Source of the DNA: Verrucomicrobiota bacterium
GTDB lineage: Bacteria; Verrucomicrobiota; Verrucomicrobiia; Opitutales; Opitutaceae
NCBI GenBank assembly: GCA_030604905.1
Contig: JAUVVA010000011.1
Coordinates: 1-55,278, forward strand
Direction: 5' to 3'
DNA length: 55,278 nt
Numbering within the stretch: position 1 is the stretch's first letter; the number at the start of each line of letters is the position of its first letter. Under the pieces are notes generated by a model. It was given only the letters and a program-made list of their open reading frames with translations. It made no database searches and was not told the origin of the DNA. This document shows, piece by piece, positions 1 to 7,908 of the stretch. The position numbers and the translations under genes were made by a program.

Positions 1-1
1 C

Positions 2-277
2 AGCGGCGCGCCCAAGGGCCGTCGCCTGCTCTTCCCGCACGCCCGCGTGATGATCCACCAGCCGCTCATCAGCGGCCGCTTCATCGGCCCCGCGACCGAC
101 ATCAACATCCAGGCGCAGGAGATGGAAAAAATCCGCCTCGAGCTCAACGGCATCCTCGCCCGCGCCTCCGGCCAGCCGCTGGAGCGCATCAACAAGGACA
201 CCGACCGCGACTTCTACCTCAACGCCGAGGAGACCATCGCCTACGGCCTCGCCGACAAGATCGTCGACAAGCTCTGA
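2..277 (+). CDS. clpP: ATP-dependent Clp protease proteolytic subunit ClpP, C-terminal part
   Basis: This is the last 91 codons of ClpP; the start lies outside the window. ClpP is the serine peptidase chamber that degrades unfolded proteins fed by ClpX or ClpA in the cytoplasm. Visible family marks are the ARVMIHQP segment carrying the catalytic His, the DTDRDFYL segment carrying the catalytic Asp, and the AEETIAYGLADKIV C-terminal helix. The nucleophilic Ser would lie upstream. The reading frame stays open to base 2, so the gene is cut by the window edge rather than broken. The family assignment is secure; partners such as clpX are not visible. Confidence 0.93.
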   Translation, partial: SGAPKGRRLLFPHARVMIHQPLISGRFIGPATDINIQAQEMEKIRLELNGILARASGQPLERINKDTDRDFYLNAEETIAYGLADKIVDKL

Positions 278-310
278 CCGCGGCACGGCGTCCCCGCCCA
301 TGTCTTGAAC

Positions 311-371
311 GTGGCATGGGCGTCCCCCGCCCCTGTTCCGACGCCCCGTGGCATGGGCATCTTGCCCATGC
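311..371. repeat. Hairpin repeat pair (TCT/TCC-loop family)
   Basis: Two direct copies of a unit starting GTGGCATGGGC lie at 311 and 348, between clpP and hisA. The second forms a 9-base-pair hairpin (351-371) with loop TCT; the first forms a weaker stem around TCCCC. The same unit type recurs at 3511, 18129, 31902 and 51561. In verrucomicrobial genomes such units give spurious translations of the GRDARAT type. Function unknown. Confidence 0.7.
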
Positions 372-426
372 TCCGCCCTTCCCCGTTCTTGCCCCCGGGC
401 CCGGCTCCCCTTCCGCTCCTCGCTCC

Positions 427-1191
427 ATGGCGCGCTTCCGCCCCTGCATCGATCTCCACGACGGCAAAGTGAAACAAATCGTCGGCGGCTCCCTCCGCGA
501 CGATGGCGCCGGCCTGCGCGAGAACTTCGTCTCCGACGAGTCCCCCGCCGCCTTCGCCGCCCGCTACCGCGCGGACAATCTCCCCGGAGGCCACGTCATC
601 AAGCTCGGCCCCGGCAACGACGAGGCCGCGCGCGCCGCCCTCGCCGCCTACCCCGGCGGCCTCCACCTCGGCGGGGGCATCACCGCCGACAACGCCCCCG
701 GCTGGCTCGCCGCCGGCGCCAGCCACGTCATCGTCACCTCCTGGCTTTTCTCCCCCGAGGGGCGCTTCCTCCCCGAGCGCCTCGCGCGCCTCGTCTCCCT
801 CATCGGCGCCGAGCGCCTCGTCATCGACCTCTCCTGCCGTCGCACCGCCACCGGCTGGACCGTTGCGATGAACCGCTGGCAAACCCTCACCGATCTTGAG
901 GTCACGCCCGCCACCCTCGACCGCCTGGCCGACTCCTGCGCCGAGTTCCTCATCCACGCCGCCGACGTCGAGGGCCTTTGTGGCGGCATCGACGCCGACC
1001 TCGTCCGCCTGCTTGGCCGCTGGGCCGGCCGTCCCCTCACCTACGCGGGCGGCATCGCCACCCCCGCCGACATCGCCCTGCTCGAAGAGCTCGGCTCCGG
1101 CCGCGTCGATTACACCGTAGGCAGCGCCCTCGATATCTTCGGCGGCCGCGGCCTTCGCTACGCCGACCTCGTCGCCCGCCACCGCGCTTGA
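427..1191 (+). CDS. hisA: Phosphoribosylformimino-AICAR ribotide isomerase, eukaryotic (HIS6) type
   Basis: A 254-residue TIM-barrel isomerase that converts ProFAR to PRFAR in histidine biosynthesis. The N-terminal CIDLHDGKVKQIVGG motif, the LHLGGGIT segment, HAADVEGLCGGID and the YAGGIAT phosphate-binding loop match the eukaryotic HIS6 branch better than classical bacterial HisA; the CIDLH...KQIVGG signature is diagnostic. ATG 427 is preferred over the upstream in-frame ATG at 316 because the intervening stretch overlaps a hairpin repeat and encodes low-complexity residues. No Shine-Dalgarno sequence is seen; the leader is pyrimidine-rich. No other his gene is adjacent. Family confidence is high; the branch assignment is by motif memory only. 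Confidence 0.9.
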   Translation: MARFRPCIDLHDGKVKQIVGGSLRDDGAGLRENFVSDESPAAFAARYRADNLPGGHVIKLGPGNDEAARAALAAYPGGLHLGGGITADNAPGWLAAGASHVIVTSWLFSPEGRFLPERLARLVSLIGAERLVIDLSCRRTATGWTVAMNRWQTLTDLEVTPATLDRLADSCAEFLIHAADVEGLCGGIDADLVRLLGRWAGRPLTYAGGIATPADIALLEELGSGRVDYTVGSALDIFGGRGLRYADLVARHRA

Positions 1192-1325
1192 CGGAGCGCC
1201 CATCCCCGCGACGGGGGCCCTTGGGGTAGTGTCGGCCGCCCCCGACCGCCCCGACCGCGGTGTTACGTTCCCAGCCTGCTCGCCGTTCTCCCCGAGCGCC
1301 GGGGCCGCATCCTCGGGCTCCCACG

Positions 1326-3416
1326 ATGTCCACCGCCAAGATTTTCCAGGCCCACCAGCGCCAGCTCCACCTCGACTTTCACACCTCGCCGCACATTCCC
1401 GGCATCGCGTCCGAGTTCGACGCCGAGGCCTTTGCCGACACCCTGCAGCGGGCTCGCGTCAACAGCGCCACCGTCTTCGCCAAGTGCCACCACGGCATGT
1501 GCTATTACCCGACCAAGACCGGCGTCGTGCACCCGCACCTCGCGCCCGGTCGCGATCTTCTCGGCGAACAAATCCAGGCGCTCCATCGCCGCGGCATCCG
1601 CGCTCCCATCTACACCACCATCGTCTGGGAGGAAAACGTCGCGCAACGCTTCCCCGAGTGGCGCCAGCTCACCAAGGACGGCCGCTTCGCCGAGTGGCCC
1701 GTCGGCCCCGACGGCCAGCCCGGCCACATCGCCACCTGGAAGTTCAACAACCCCCTCCACCCCGACTACCAGGACTACTTCGAGGCCCACGTCCGCGAGC
1801 TCCTCTCCCGCTACGGCAAGGAGGTCGACGGCTTCTTTTTCGACATCCTCTTCTTCGAGCCCTCGGCCTGCTGGAGCGAGCCCAGCCTCCGCTTTCGCGA
1901 CAAACACGGCCTGCTCGCCGACGACCGCGCCACCTTCGACCGCTTCCAAGGCCTCGCCCAGGGCGCCTTCGCGCAAAAGTTCACCAAGATCGTCCACGGC
2001 ATCCGGCCCCAGGCCACCGTCTTCTACAACGCCGGCAACGACGGCAACATGCACCCGCAGGTCGGCCCGCGCACCCGCTCGCCCCACATGACGCACTGCG
2101 AGATCGAGTCGCTCCCCTCCGGCTTCTGGGGTTACCATCAATTCCCGCGCAGGGCCCGCGCCCAGAGCATCTGGGGCAAGCCCTGGCTCGGCATGACCGG
2201 CCGCTTCCAAAAGATGTGGGGCGACTTCGGCGGCATCAAACCGCGGCCCGCCCTCGAGTTCGAGTGCTTCCGCGCTCAGGCCCTCGGCGGCGCCATGTCC
2301 GTCGGCGACCAGCTCCCGCCCCGCGGCACCCTCGATCCCGCGGCCTACGAGCTCATCGGCTCCGTGTATCAACAATGGGAATACGCCGAGCCCTTCTACG
2401 TCGGCGCCGGGTTCGTCTCGCCCCGCGTCGGCGTCTTCAACGCCAGCCACGCCGGGCTCGACGGCGGCAAGAGCGAGGAGGGCGCCGTCCTCATGTGCGA
2501 GGAGGCCCACTACGACTGCGCCGTCTTGGACGGGGAGAACGACCTGCGCGGCTTCTCCCTGCTCATCCTGCCCGACAGCACCGTCGTGACCCCCGCCCTC
2601 GCCAATAAGCTCGCCGCCTTCCACGCCGCCGGCGGCAAGCTCCTCCTCTCCCACCGCGCCGGCCACGACGAGCAGGGCCGCTGGGCGCTTCCCTTCCTCC
2701 CCCTCAAGGTCGAAGGCGAAGTGGAGAAATATCCCACCTACTGGCGGGCCCGCCCCGCCTTCGACCGCTCCCTCAGCGCCAGCGACCGCGTCGTCTATCA
2801 AGCCGGCCTGAACGTCCGCCCCGGCCAGGGAGCCAAGGTCCTCGTCGACCGCGTGCTGCCCTACTTCAAGCGCAGCGCCATCGCCTACTCCTCGCACTTC
2901 CAAACCCCGCCCGTCGCCAAAGCCGACCGCTTCCCCGCCGTGATCGCGGGCGAGGGGTTCGTCTATTTCGCCGACCCGGTCTTCCGCGAGTATCGTCAGG
3001 CCGGCAACGTCACCGTCCGCGACGTCTGGCGCCGCTGCATGCGCGACCTCATCGGCCCCGCCCCCTTCGGCGAGGGCCTGCCCACCACGATCAACGTCTA
3101 CCCCCTGCGCCGCGGCCGCGACCTCCTGCTCACGCTCCTGCACTACGTTCCCGTCCGCAAGGCCATGGACATCGACGTCATCGAGGAGCGCGGCCAGTTC
3201 GCCGGCGAGTTCCTCCGCCTCGCCGAGGCCGGCCCAGGGACCCGCGCCCGCCTCTTCGGCAGCGGCGAAGAGCTCCCGCGCGAGGCCGACGGCTCCTTCC
3301 GCCTGCCCCTCGCCAAGGGGCGCCTGCTCATCGAGGTGCCCGGCTATTTTGACGGGCGCGAACCGGCCTCCAAGCGGCCGCGGACGCGGCGACCGGGCCG
3401 TCGCTCCGGATCCTGA
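1326..3416 (+). CDS. GHL6-family glycosidase-like protein with beta-galactosidase-trimerisation-like domain
   Basis: A 696-residue protein without a signal peptide. Residues about 15-130 match the hypothetical glycosyl hydrolase 6 (GHL6) pattern: HLDFHTSP, then AKCHHGMCYYPTK, HPHLAPGRDLLGEQ and an RGIRAPIYTT strand. The barrel continues with VDGFFFDILFFEP (about 170-185) and FECFRAQALGGAMSVGDQLPP (about 310-335). Residues about 360-560 resemble the beta-galactosidase trimerisation/GATase-like domain (LLILPDSTVVTP, GGKLLLSHRAG). Related proteins are annotated as alpha-L-fucosidase-like or beta-galactosidase-like, but substrate and catalytic residues cannot be fixed here. The C-terminal 20 residues are Arg/Pro-rich. 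ATG 1326 is chosen because the homologous MSTAKIFQAHQRQLHLDFH block starts there. A cytosolic role on imported oligosaccharides is inferred. Confidence 0.72.
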   Translation: MSTAKIFQAHQRQLHLDFHTSPHIPGIASEFDAEAFADTLQRARVNSATVFAKCHHGMCYYPTKTGVVHPHLAPGRDLLGEQIQALHRRGIRAPIYTTIVWEENVAQRFPEWRQLTKDGRFAEWPVGPDGQPGHIATWKFNNPLHPDYQDYFEAHVRELLSRYGKEVDGFFFDILFFEPSACWSEPSLRFRDKHGLLADDRATFDRFQGLAQGAFAQKFTKIVHGIRPQATVFYNAGNDGNMHPQVGPRTRSPHMTHCEIESLPSGFWGYHQFPRRARAQSIWGKPWLGMTGRFQKMWGDFGGIKPRPALEFECFRAQALGGAMSVGDQLPPRGTLDPAAYELIGSVYQQWEYAEPFYVGAGFVSPRVGVFNASHAGLDGGKSEEGAVLMCEEAHYDCAVLDGENDLRGFSLLILPDSTVVTPALANKLAAFHAAGGKLLLSHRAGHDEQGRWALPFLPLKVEGEVEKYPTYWRARPAFDRSLSASDRVVYQAGLNVRPGQGAKVLVDRVLPYFKRSAIAYSSHFQTPPVAKADRFPAVIAGEGFVYFADPVFREYRQAGNVTVRDVWRRCMRDLIGPAPFGEGLPTTINVYPLRRGRDLLLTLLHYVPVRKAMDIDVIEERGQFAGEFLRLAEAGPGTRARLFGSGEELPREADGSFRLPLAKGRLLIEVPGYFDGREPASKRPRTRRPGRRSGS

Positions 3417-3510
3417 ACCCCCCCGGGGCGGCGACGCCCCGGGCGGCTGCTTCACCGCGGGCTGTAACCTTTCAAACAAGACGGCAGCCGCTGGATCGCG
3501 GCGCTTTGAC

Positions 3511-3564
3511 GTGGCACGGGCGTCTCGCCCGTGGGTTCGGATCATCGGGCGGGACGCCCGTGCC
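3511..3564. repeat. Inverted pair of hairpin repeats between convergent genes
   Basis: A forward unit forms an 8-base-pair stem (3515-3522 with 3526-3533) around loop TCT. A reversed unit forms a 6-base-pair stem (3546-3551 with 3555-3560) around loop GGA. The pair sits between the convergent ends of the GHL6 gene (3416) and gcvH (3599). The flanking 3417-3510 and 3565-3598 hold nothing recognisable. A bidirectional termination or 3' stabilising role is inferred from position only. Confidence 0.75.
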
Positions 3565-3598
3565 CCTCCAAGCCGGCTACAGCTTCCTTGGAAATGGG

Positions 3599-3979
3599 CT
3601 AGCCGACGTGCTTGCCGTAGCCTTCGGCGTCGAGCAGCTCCGCGGGGGCGGAGCCCTGGAGCTTCACCTTCAGCATCCAGCCCTCGGCGTAGGGATCGCG
3701 ATTGACGGTCTCGGGGGCGGAGTCCAGGGCGGTGTTGACCTCGAGCACGGTGCAGGCGGCGGGCGCGTAAAGATCGGAGGCGGCCTTGACGGATTCCACG
3801 ACGCCGAAGGTGGCGCCGGCGGCGAGCTCCGCGCCGGGCTTGGGGAGTTGCACGAAGGTGATGTCGCCGAGGCTGGCCTGGGCGTAGTCGGTGATGCCGA
3901 CGAGGGCGGTGCCGTCGGCGGCGAGCTTGAGCCACTCGTGGGACTTGGCGTAGCGGAGGTCGGCGGGAATGTTGCTCAT
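3599..3979 (-). CDS. gcvH: Glycine cleavage system H protein
   Basis: A 126-residue lipoyl carrier protein that shuttles the aminomethyl group between the P, T and L proteins of the glycine cleavage complex. The lipoylated lysine is K65 in the VESVKAASD motif. YAKSHEWLKL at the N-terminus and NRDPYAEGWMLKV near the C-terminus are typical. Length is normal for the family. The gene follows gcvT on the same strand after 85 bases and is very likely co-transcribed with it; gcvP is not in the window. No Shine-Dalgarno sequence precedes ATG 3979. Confidence 0.97.
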   Translation of the reverse strand: MSNIPADLRYAKSHEWLKLAADGTALVGITDYAQASLGDITFVQLPKPGAELAAGATFGVVESVKAASDLYAPAACTVLEVNTALDSAPETVNRDPYAEGWMLKVKLQGSAPAELLDAEGYGKHVG

Positions 3980-4064
3980 GGTGGAAAAGGCTTGGGCGCT
4001 AGCGGAGCGGGAAGCGGCGCGGGCGGGAAGGGTTTTGTTTGGCGGAGTTTGGGGCCCGGGAGAC

Positions 4065-5165
4065 TCAACCCTGCTTCAGCGGCACGAAGGGCGGCTTGAC
4101 CGGCTGGAGCGCGATGGCCGTGCCGCGGATATCGACCGTGAGCGGGCCGGCGGCGGCGGGCGCCTCGACCAGGGCGGAGCCGATGGCCTCGTTGAGGATG
4201 GGCGAGAGGGTCCCGGAGAGCACGCGGCCGACGGGGGCGCCGGAGGGGCCGAGCACCGGTGTATCCGCCCGGACGATACGGCGGTCGCCGGTCCGGAAAA
4301 AGACGAGCTTGCGCGCGCCGCCCTCGGTCTTCTCGCGCAGAAGCGCGGCGTGGCCGACGCAGGGGCGGGCTTTGGCGAGCTTCACCGTCCAGCCGAGGCC
4401 GGCGGTAAGCGGCGAGATGTCGAGGGAGAGCTCGTGCCCGTAGAGCGGGTAGCCCGCCTCCAGGCGCAGGCTGTCGCGCGCGCCGAGACCGGCGAGCTCC
4501 AGCCCGAGCGGACGCCCGGCGCCCAGCAGCGCCTCGGCGAGCGCGAGGGCGTCGCCAGGGGCATGGTAGAGCTCGAAACCGTCCTCGCCGGTGTAGCCCG
4601 TGCGGCTGATGAGGCAGTGCACGCCGGCCACGGTGCCCTCGCAAAAGTGGTAGTAGCCGAGGGCGCCGAGCTTGGCGCCCGTGAGGGATTGCACGATCTC
4701 GGCGGCGCGGGGGCCTTGGATGGCGAGAAGGGCGTAGTCGGCGCTGCGGTCGGTCACGGTCACCTCAAAGCCGGCGGCCTGGGCCTGGATCCAGGCGAGG
4801 TCGCTGGCGATGTTGCCGGCGTTGATGCAGAGGAAGTAATCCTGCGGGGCGCGCATGTAGACGAGCAGGTCGTCCACCGTGCCGCCGTCCTCGCGGCACA
4901 TCGGCGAATAGAGCACGCGACCGGGGTGCAGTTTCGCCACCTCGTTGGTCACGAGATGCTCGAGAAACTCGAGGGCCTGCGGGCCGCGCACGTCGACCTC
5001 GCCCATATGGCTCACGTCGAAGAGCCCGGCGGCGCGCCGCACGACCTTGTGCTCCTCAAGGATGGAGCGGTATTGGACCGGCATCTCCCAGCCGGCGAAG
5101 TCGACGAGGCGGGCGCCGTGGGCGGCATGGAAGTCACGAAGCGGGGTGCGTTGCAGGGCGCTCAT
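4065..5165 (-). CDS. gcvT: Aminomethyltransferase (glycine cleavage T protein)
   Basis: A 366-residue tetrahydrofolate-dependent aminomethyltransferase. It releases ammonia from the aminomethyl-lipoyl H protein and forms methylene-THF. Recognisable blocks are LRDFHAAHGARLVDFAGWEMPVQY at the N-terminus (only partly quoted), FDVSHMGE, the folate-binding ISRTGYTGEDGFELY segment, and the GLGARDSLRLEAGYPLYGHE motif. Length is typical. ATG 5165 starts the conserved MSALQRTPLRDFH region. A strong intrinsic terminator for the upstream lipoprotein gene ends 42 bases before this start. I looked for a glycine riboswitch in the 102-base gap and found none. Confidence 0.97.
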   Translation of the reverse strand: MSALQRTPLRDFHAAHGARLVDFAGWEMPVQYRSILEEHKVVRRAAGLFDVSHMGEVDVRGPQALEFLEHLVTNEVAKLHPGRVLYSPMCREDGGTVDDLLVYMRAPQDYFLCINAGNIASDLAWIQAQAAGFEVTVTDRSADYALLAIQGPRAAEIVQSLTGAKLGALGYYHFCEGTVAGVHCLISRTGYTGEDGFELYHAPGDALALAEALLGAGRPLGLELAGLGARDSLRLEAGYPLYGHELSLDISPLTAGLGWTVKLAKARPCVGHAALLREKTEGGARKLVFFRTGDRRIVRADTPVLGPSGAPVGRVLSGTLSPILNEAIGSALVEAPAAAGPLTVDIRGTAIALQPVKPPFVPLKQG

Positions 5166-5206
5166 TTGGAAAAACAGAGAGAGGCGGCGCGGCCGGAGGA
5201 ACGGGC

Positions 5207-5238
5207 AACAAAAAAGACGCCCGACGAAGGGGCGTCTT
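5207..5238 (-). terminator. Rho-independent terminator after the PEGA lipoprotein gene
   Basis: Read on the minus strand, a perfect 9-base-pair stem (5238-5230 with 5222-5214) around a 7-base loop runs into six U residues, then GUU. It lies 29 bases after the lipoprotein stop and 42 bases before gcvT, so gcvT needs a promoter overlapping or downstream of the hairpin. Confidence 0.88.
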
Positions 5239-5267
5239 CTGCGAAAGCGCGATGGCGTGGCGGTCGC

Positions 5268-5774
5268 TTACTGGCGGTGGTAGCGCTCCACGATCCGAGC
5301 CACGAGGTGCCGGTGGTCGGCGGCCGAGAGCTCGCCGCTGGCCAGCATCGCGTCGGCCCGCACGATCTGGGCGCTCATCTCGGTGAAGCGGTCCATGCCG
5401 GCGAAATCGCCCAAGGCCGGAGTGAGCTCGATATCGAGCTCCTCGGGCACGAGATCGGTCGCCGCTCCGAGCTGGTAATCGAGGCCCCAGCGCAGGAAAC
5501 GCCGGTCATAGTTGGTCGAGGAGGGCAGAAGAATGGCGGATTCGGACGTGAAGCCGTTCTTCTGAAGATCGACGCGGTAGACTTGATCCCGCCGCAGCTT
5601 CACTCGGAAGGGCGTCTGGCCCACTTCGGTGCCATTGATCAGCGCCGTGGCTCCCGCAGGGGTCGAACGGACGACGACTGTTTGGTTTTTACCCTTGGTC
5701 AGGAAGGCGCAACCCGTGGAGAAGGTGAGCGCGAAGGTGGAAAATGCCGCGGCGAACAGGAGGGGAAATTTCAT
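5268..5774 (-). CDS. PEGA-domain lipoprotein
   Basis: A 168-residue predicted lipoprotein. A hydrophobic leader ends in a lipobox-like STGC, with C22 as the lipidated residue. Residues about 32-80 form a PEGA domain (VVVRSTPAGATALINGTEVG, then TPFRVKL), a beta-sandwich fold common in surface and cell-envelope proteins. The C-terminal half is charged and helical and I do not recognise it. ATG 5774 is chosen because it begins the signal peptide; the frame stays open further upstream but that stretch overlaps the divergent neighbour. A CCCTATTTG motif lies 7 bases before the start. Role in the envelope is unknown. Confidence 0.8.
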   Translation of the reverse strand: MKFPLLFAAAFSTFALTFSTGCAFLTKGKNQTVVVRSTPAGATALINGTEVGQTPFRVKLRRDQVYRVDLQKNGFTSESAILLPSSTNYDRRFLRWGLDYQLGAATDLVPEELDIELTPALGDFAGMDRFTEMSAQIVRADAMLASGELSAADHRHLVARIVERYHRQ

Positions 5775-5907
5775 GCGCAAACAAATAGGGGAGATCGGAG
5801 AAAGCTCTTTGCACGTGCCTCCACCGTCAAGCGGCAATGACGTAAGCCGGCCTGCTGGTTTTGGTTTGGCCCCCCGCCCGGTCTGGCCCATTCGCCAATA
5901 GACGTCC

Positions 5908-7020
5908 ATGACCGCCCTCCTTCTAGCGATCTTCTTCACCTGCGCGGCCTCCTTCATTTGTTCGCTTTGGGAGGCCATGATCCTGAGCACGACCGTGAGC
6001 GAGGTCGAAGGCTTGAAAAAGCAGCACCCGAAGCGCGGCCTGCTGCTCGAAAAGCTCAAGAATCACCTCGACGAGACCAGCTCCGGCATCCTCACGCTCA
6101 ACACCATCGCCAACACCCTCGGCTCGGTCACCGTGGGCGGTCTCGCCACCCGCCTCTACGGCAGCGCCGCGCTCGGTTTCGTGTCCGCCGGCATGACCAT
6201 CGCCATCCTCGTTTTCTCCGAGGTCATCCCGAAAAACCTCGGGGTCGTGCACCGGAGGTCCCTCCAGCCCACGATGGTGTTTCCCCTTGCCTTCGTGGTG
6301 CGCGTGCTGCGCCCCGTCACCTACCTCTGCGGCCGCATCGTGCGGCTGGTCGTCGGCTCGCCCGCCCGCGACCCCGAATCCTGGGAGGAGATTCGCCTGC
6401 TGGCCGAGCGCGGCGCGCGCCACGGCGAGCTCAGCCAAAACGAGTCCGACATCATCTCCAACGCCCTCCGCCTCGACGAGGTCCGGGTGGGCTCGATCAT
6501 GACGCCGCGCAACGTCGTCGGCGCCGTCCGCCAGAGCGCCACCATCGCCGACGTGTTTCGCGAGTCGCCCAACGTCTCCTTCGGCCGCATGCCCGTCTAC
6601 GGACGCAACCTCGACGACATCGTCGGCCTCGTGCGCCGTCGCGACCTGCTCAAGGCCAAGGCCAACGACCTCGACGCCGACCTCGTGTCAAAACACATGC
6701 AGCCGGCGCACTTCATCCCCGAGACCGTCACCGCCGCCGAGGCCCTCCGCCTTTTCCTCGAAACCCACCAGCGCCTGCTCATCGTGATCGACGAGTTTGG
6801 CAGCACCGCCGGCGTGCTCAGCTTGGAAGACGTGATGGAGACCCTGCTCGGCCGCGAGATCTTCGAGAAAGACGACATCGCCGTCGACATGCGCGAGCTT
6901 GCCCGCGTGCGCGTCGCCGCCCCGCCCCGCGGCGCCACCCGCCCCGCCTTCCCCGCCTCACCTTCGTCCGGCCCCACCATCCCGCCCGTGCCGCCCCCTC
7001 CCCCGCCCGCCGCCTCATGA
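5908..7020 (+). CDS. CNNM (DUF21) transmembrane protein with CBS pair
   Basis: A 370-residue membrane protein. Residues about 1-150 form a CNNM/DUF21 domain with hydrophobic segments near 3-22, 60-80, 88-106 and 122-142. The family motifs EAMILSTTVSEVE, ILTLNTIANTLGS and SEVIPKNLGV are present. Residues about 190-310 form a CBS pair (VGSIMTPRNVVGAVRQS; LLIVIDEFGSTAGVLSLEDV). Family members are linked to divalent cation (Mg, Co) transport. The C-terminal CorC/HlyC domain of longer relatives is missing and replaced by a Pro/Ala-rich tail (about 335-370). The stop overlaps the lgt start by 4 bases (ATGA), implying translational coupling. Confidence 0.88.
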   Translation: MTALLLAIFFTCAASFICSLWEAMILSTTVSEVEGLKKQHPKRGLLLEKLKNHLDETSSGILTLNTIANTLGSVTVGGLATRLYGSAALGFVSAGMTIAILVFSEVIPKNLGVVHRRSLQPTMVFPLAFVVRVLRPVTYLCGRIVRLVVGSPARDPESWEEIRLLAERGARHGELSQNESDIISNALRLDEVRVGSIMTPRNVVGAVRQSATIADVFRESPNVSFGRMPVYGRNLDDIVGLVRRRDLLKAKANDLDADLVSKHMQPAHFIPETVTAAEALRLFLETHQRLLIVIDEFGSTAGVLSLEDVMETLLGREIFEKDDIAVDMRELARVRVAAPPRGATRPAFPASPSSGPTIPPVPPPPPPAAS

Positions 7021-7862
7021 CGCCTCTTCTCGCCCACTGGGTCCACGACCTCGATCCCTTCCTCGTCCAGTTTGGCGAAGGGGGCTTCGGCATCCGCTAC
7101 TACGGCCTCGCCTACCTGGCCGGCTTTGCCACCGCCTGGTGGCTGCTCCTGCGCCACACCCGCCTCGGCCGCAGCCCGCTCTCCGCCGAGCGCGTCGGCG
7201 ACCTCATGACCGCCATGGTCGTCGGCGTGCTCGTCGGCGGCCGCCTCGGCTACTTTCTTTTTTATCAACCCGAGACGCTCCTGCGCGAGCCCCTCGCGCT
7301 CCTCCGCGTCTGGGATGGAGGCATGGCCAGCCACGGCGGCTTCCTCGGCGTGGCCGCCGCGCTTTGGTGGTGCGGGCGCTCCTTCAAGGTCGACTGGCGC
7401 CACCTCGGCGACCTCGTCGTCTGCGTGGCGCCGGCGGGTCTCTTCTTCGGCCGCGTGGCCAACTTCATCAACGGCGAGCTCTACGGCAAGGTGAGCCAGG
7501 TGCCGTGGGCGGTGATCTTCCCCACCAGCGCCCCGTCCGGCACCCCGGTCGAGCTAATCGAGCCGCGCCACCCCTCGCAGCTTTACGCCGCCGCGCTCGA
7601 GGGCCTGCTGCTCCTCGCGCTCCTGCAAACCCTCGCCGCCCGCACCGACTGGCTGCAACGGGCGCCCGGCCGCCTCGCCGGCGTGTTCCTGATCGCCTAC
7701 GCGATCGTGCGCTCGATCACCGAGATCTTCCGCGAACCCGATGCGGACCTCATCCTCGGCCTCAGCCGCGGCACCTTCTACTCGATATTCCTCGTGCTCG
7801 GCGGCCTCGCGCTGCTCCTCGCGCCCACCCGTCCCCTCCGGCCCGCGCCCTCCTCCCCGTAG
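7017..7862 (+). CDS. lgt: Prolipoprotein diacylglyceryl transferase
   Basis: A 281-residue inner-membrane enzyme that moves diacylglycerol from phosphatidylglycerol to the lipobox cysteine, the first step of lipoprotein maturation. Key motifs are GIRYYGLAYLAGF in helix 1, GGRLGYFLFY, DGGMASHGGFLG with the essential His, the Lgt signature GRVANFINGELYG, and EPRHPSQLYAAALEG. The start overlaps the upstream CNNM stop by 4 bases. It converges on pxpA; the 46-base gap contains a small GCGGC-GGA-GCCGC hairpin. Several lipoproteins encoded nearby (5774, 10544, 27826) are potential substrates. Confidence 0.96.
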   Translation: MTPLLAHWVHDLDPFLVQFGEGGFGIRYYGLAYLAGFATAWWLLLRHTRLGRSPLSAERVGDLMTAMVVGVLVGGRLGYFLFYQPETLLREPLALLRVWDGGMASHGGFLGVAAALWWCGRSFKVDWRHLGDLVVCVAPAGLFFGRVANFINGELYGKVSQVPWAVIFPTSAPSGTPVELIEPRHPSQLYAAALEGLLLLALLQTLAARTDWLQRAPGRLAGVFLIAYAIVRSITEIFREPDADLILGLSRGTFYSIFLVLGGLALLLAPTRPLRPAPSSP

Positions 7863-7908
7863 AGGGGAGCGGCGGAGCCGCGTCGTCTCCGAGGGAGTCC
7901 ACTCCGCC

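Noticed and set aside
1263..3935. An 890-codon antisense frame over the GHL6 gene and gcvH
   Set aside because: Low-complexity composition and conflict with two well-recognised genes, gcvH among them.
3349..4099. Small proteins containing GRDARAT-like peptides around the hairpin repeat
   Set aside because: These are translations of the hairpin repeat and of the gcvH antisense strand, not conserved genes.
5166..5267. Glycine riboswitch in front of gcvT
   Set aside because: The gap is short and filled by an intrinsic terminator; none of the conserved aptamer segments are present.
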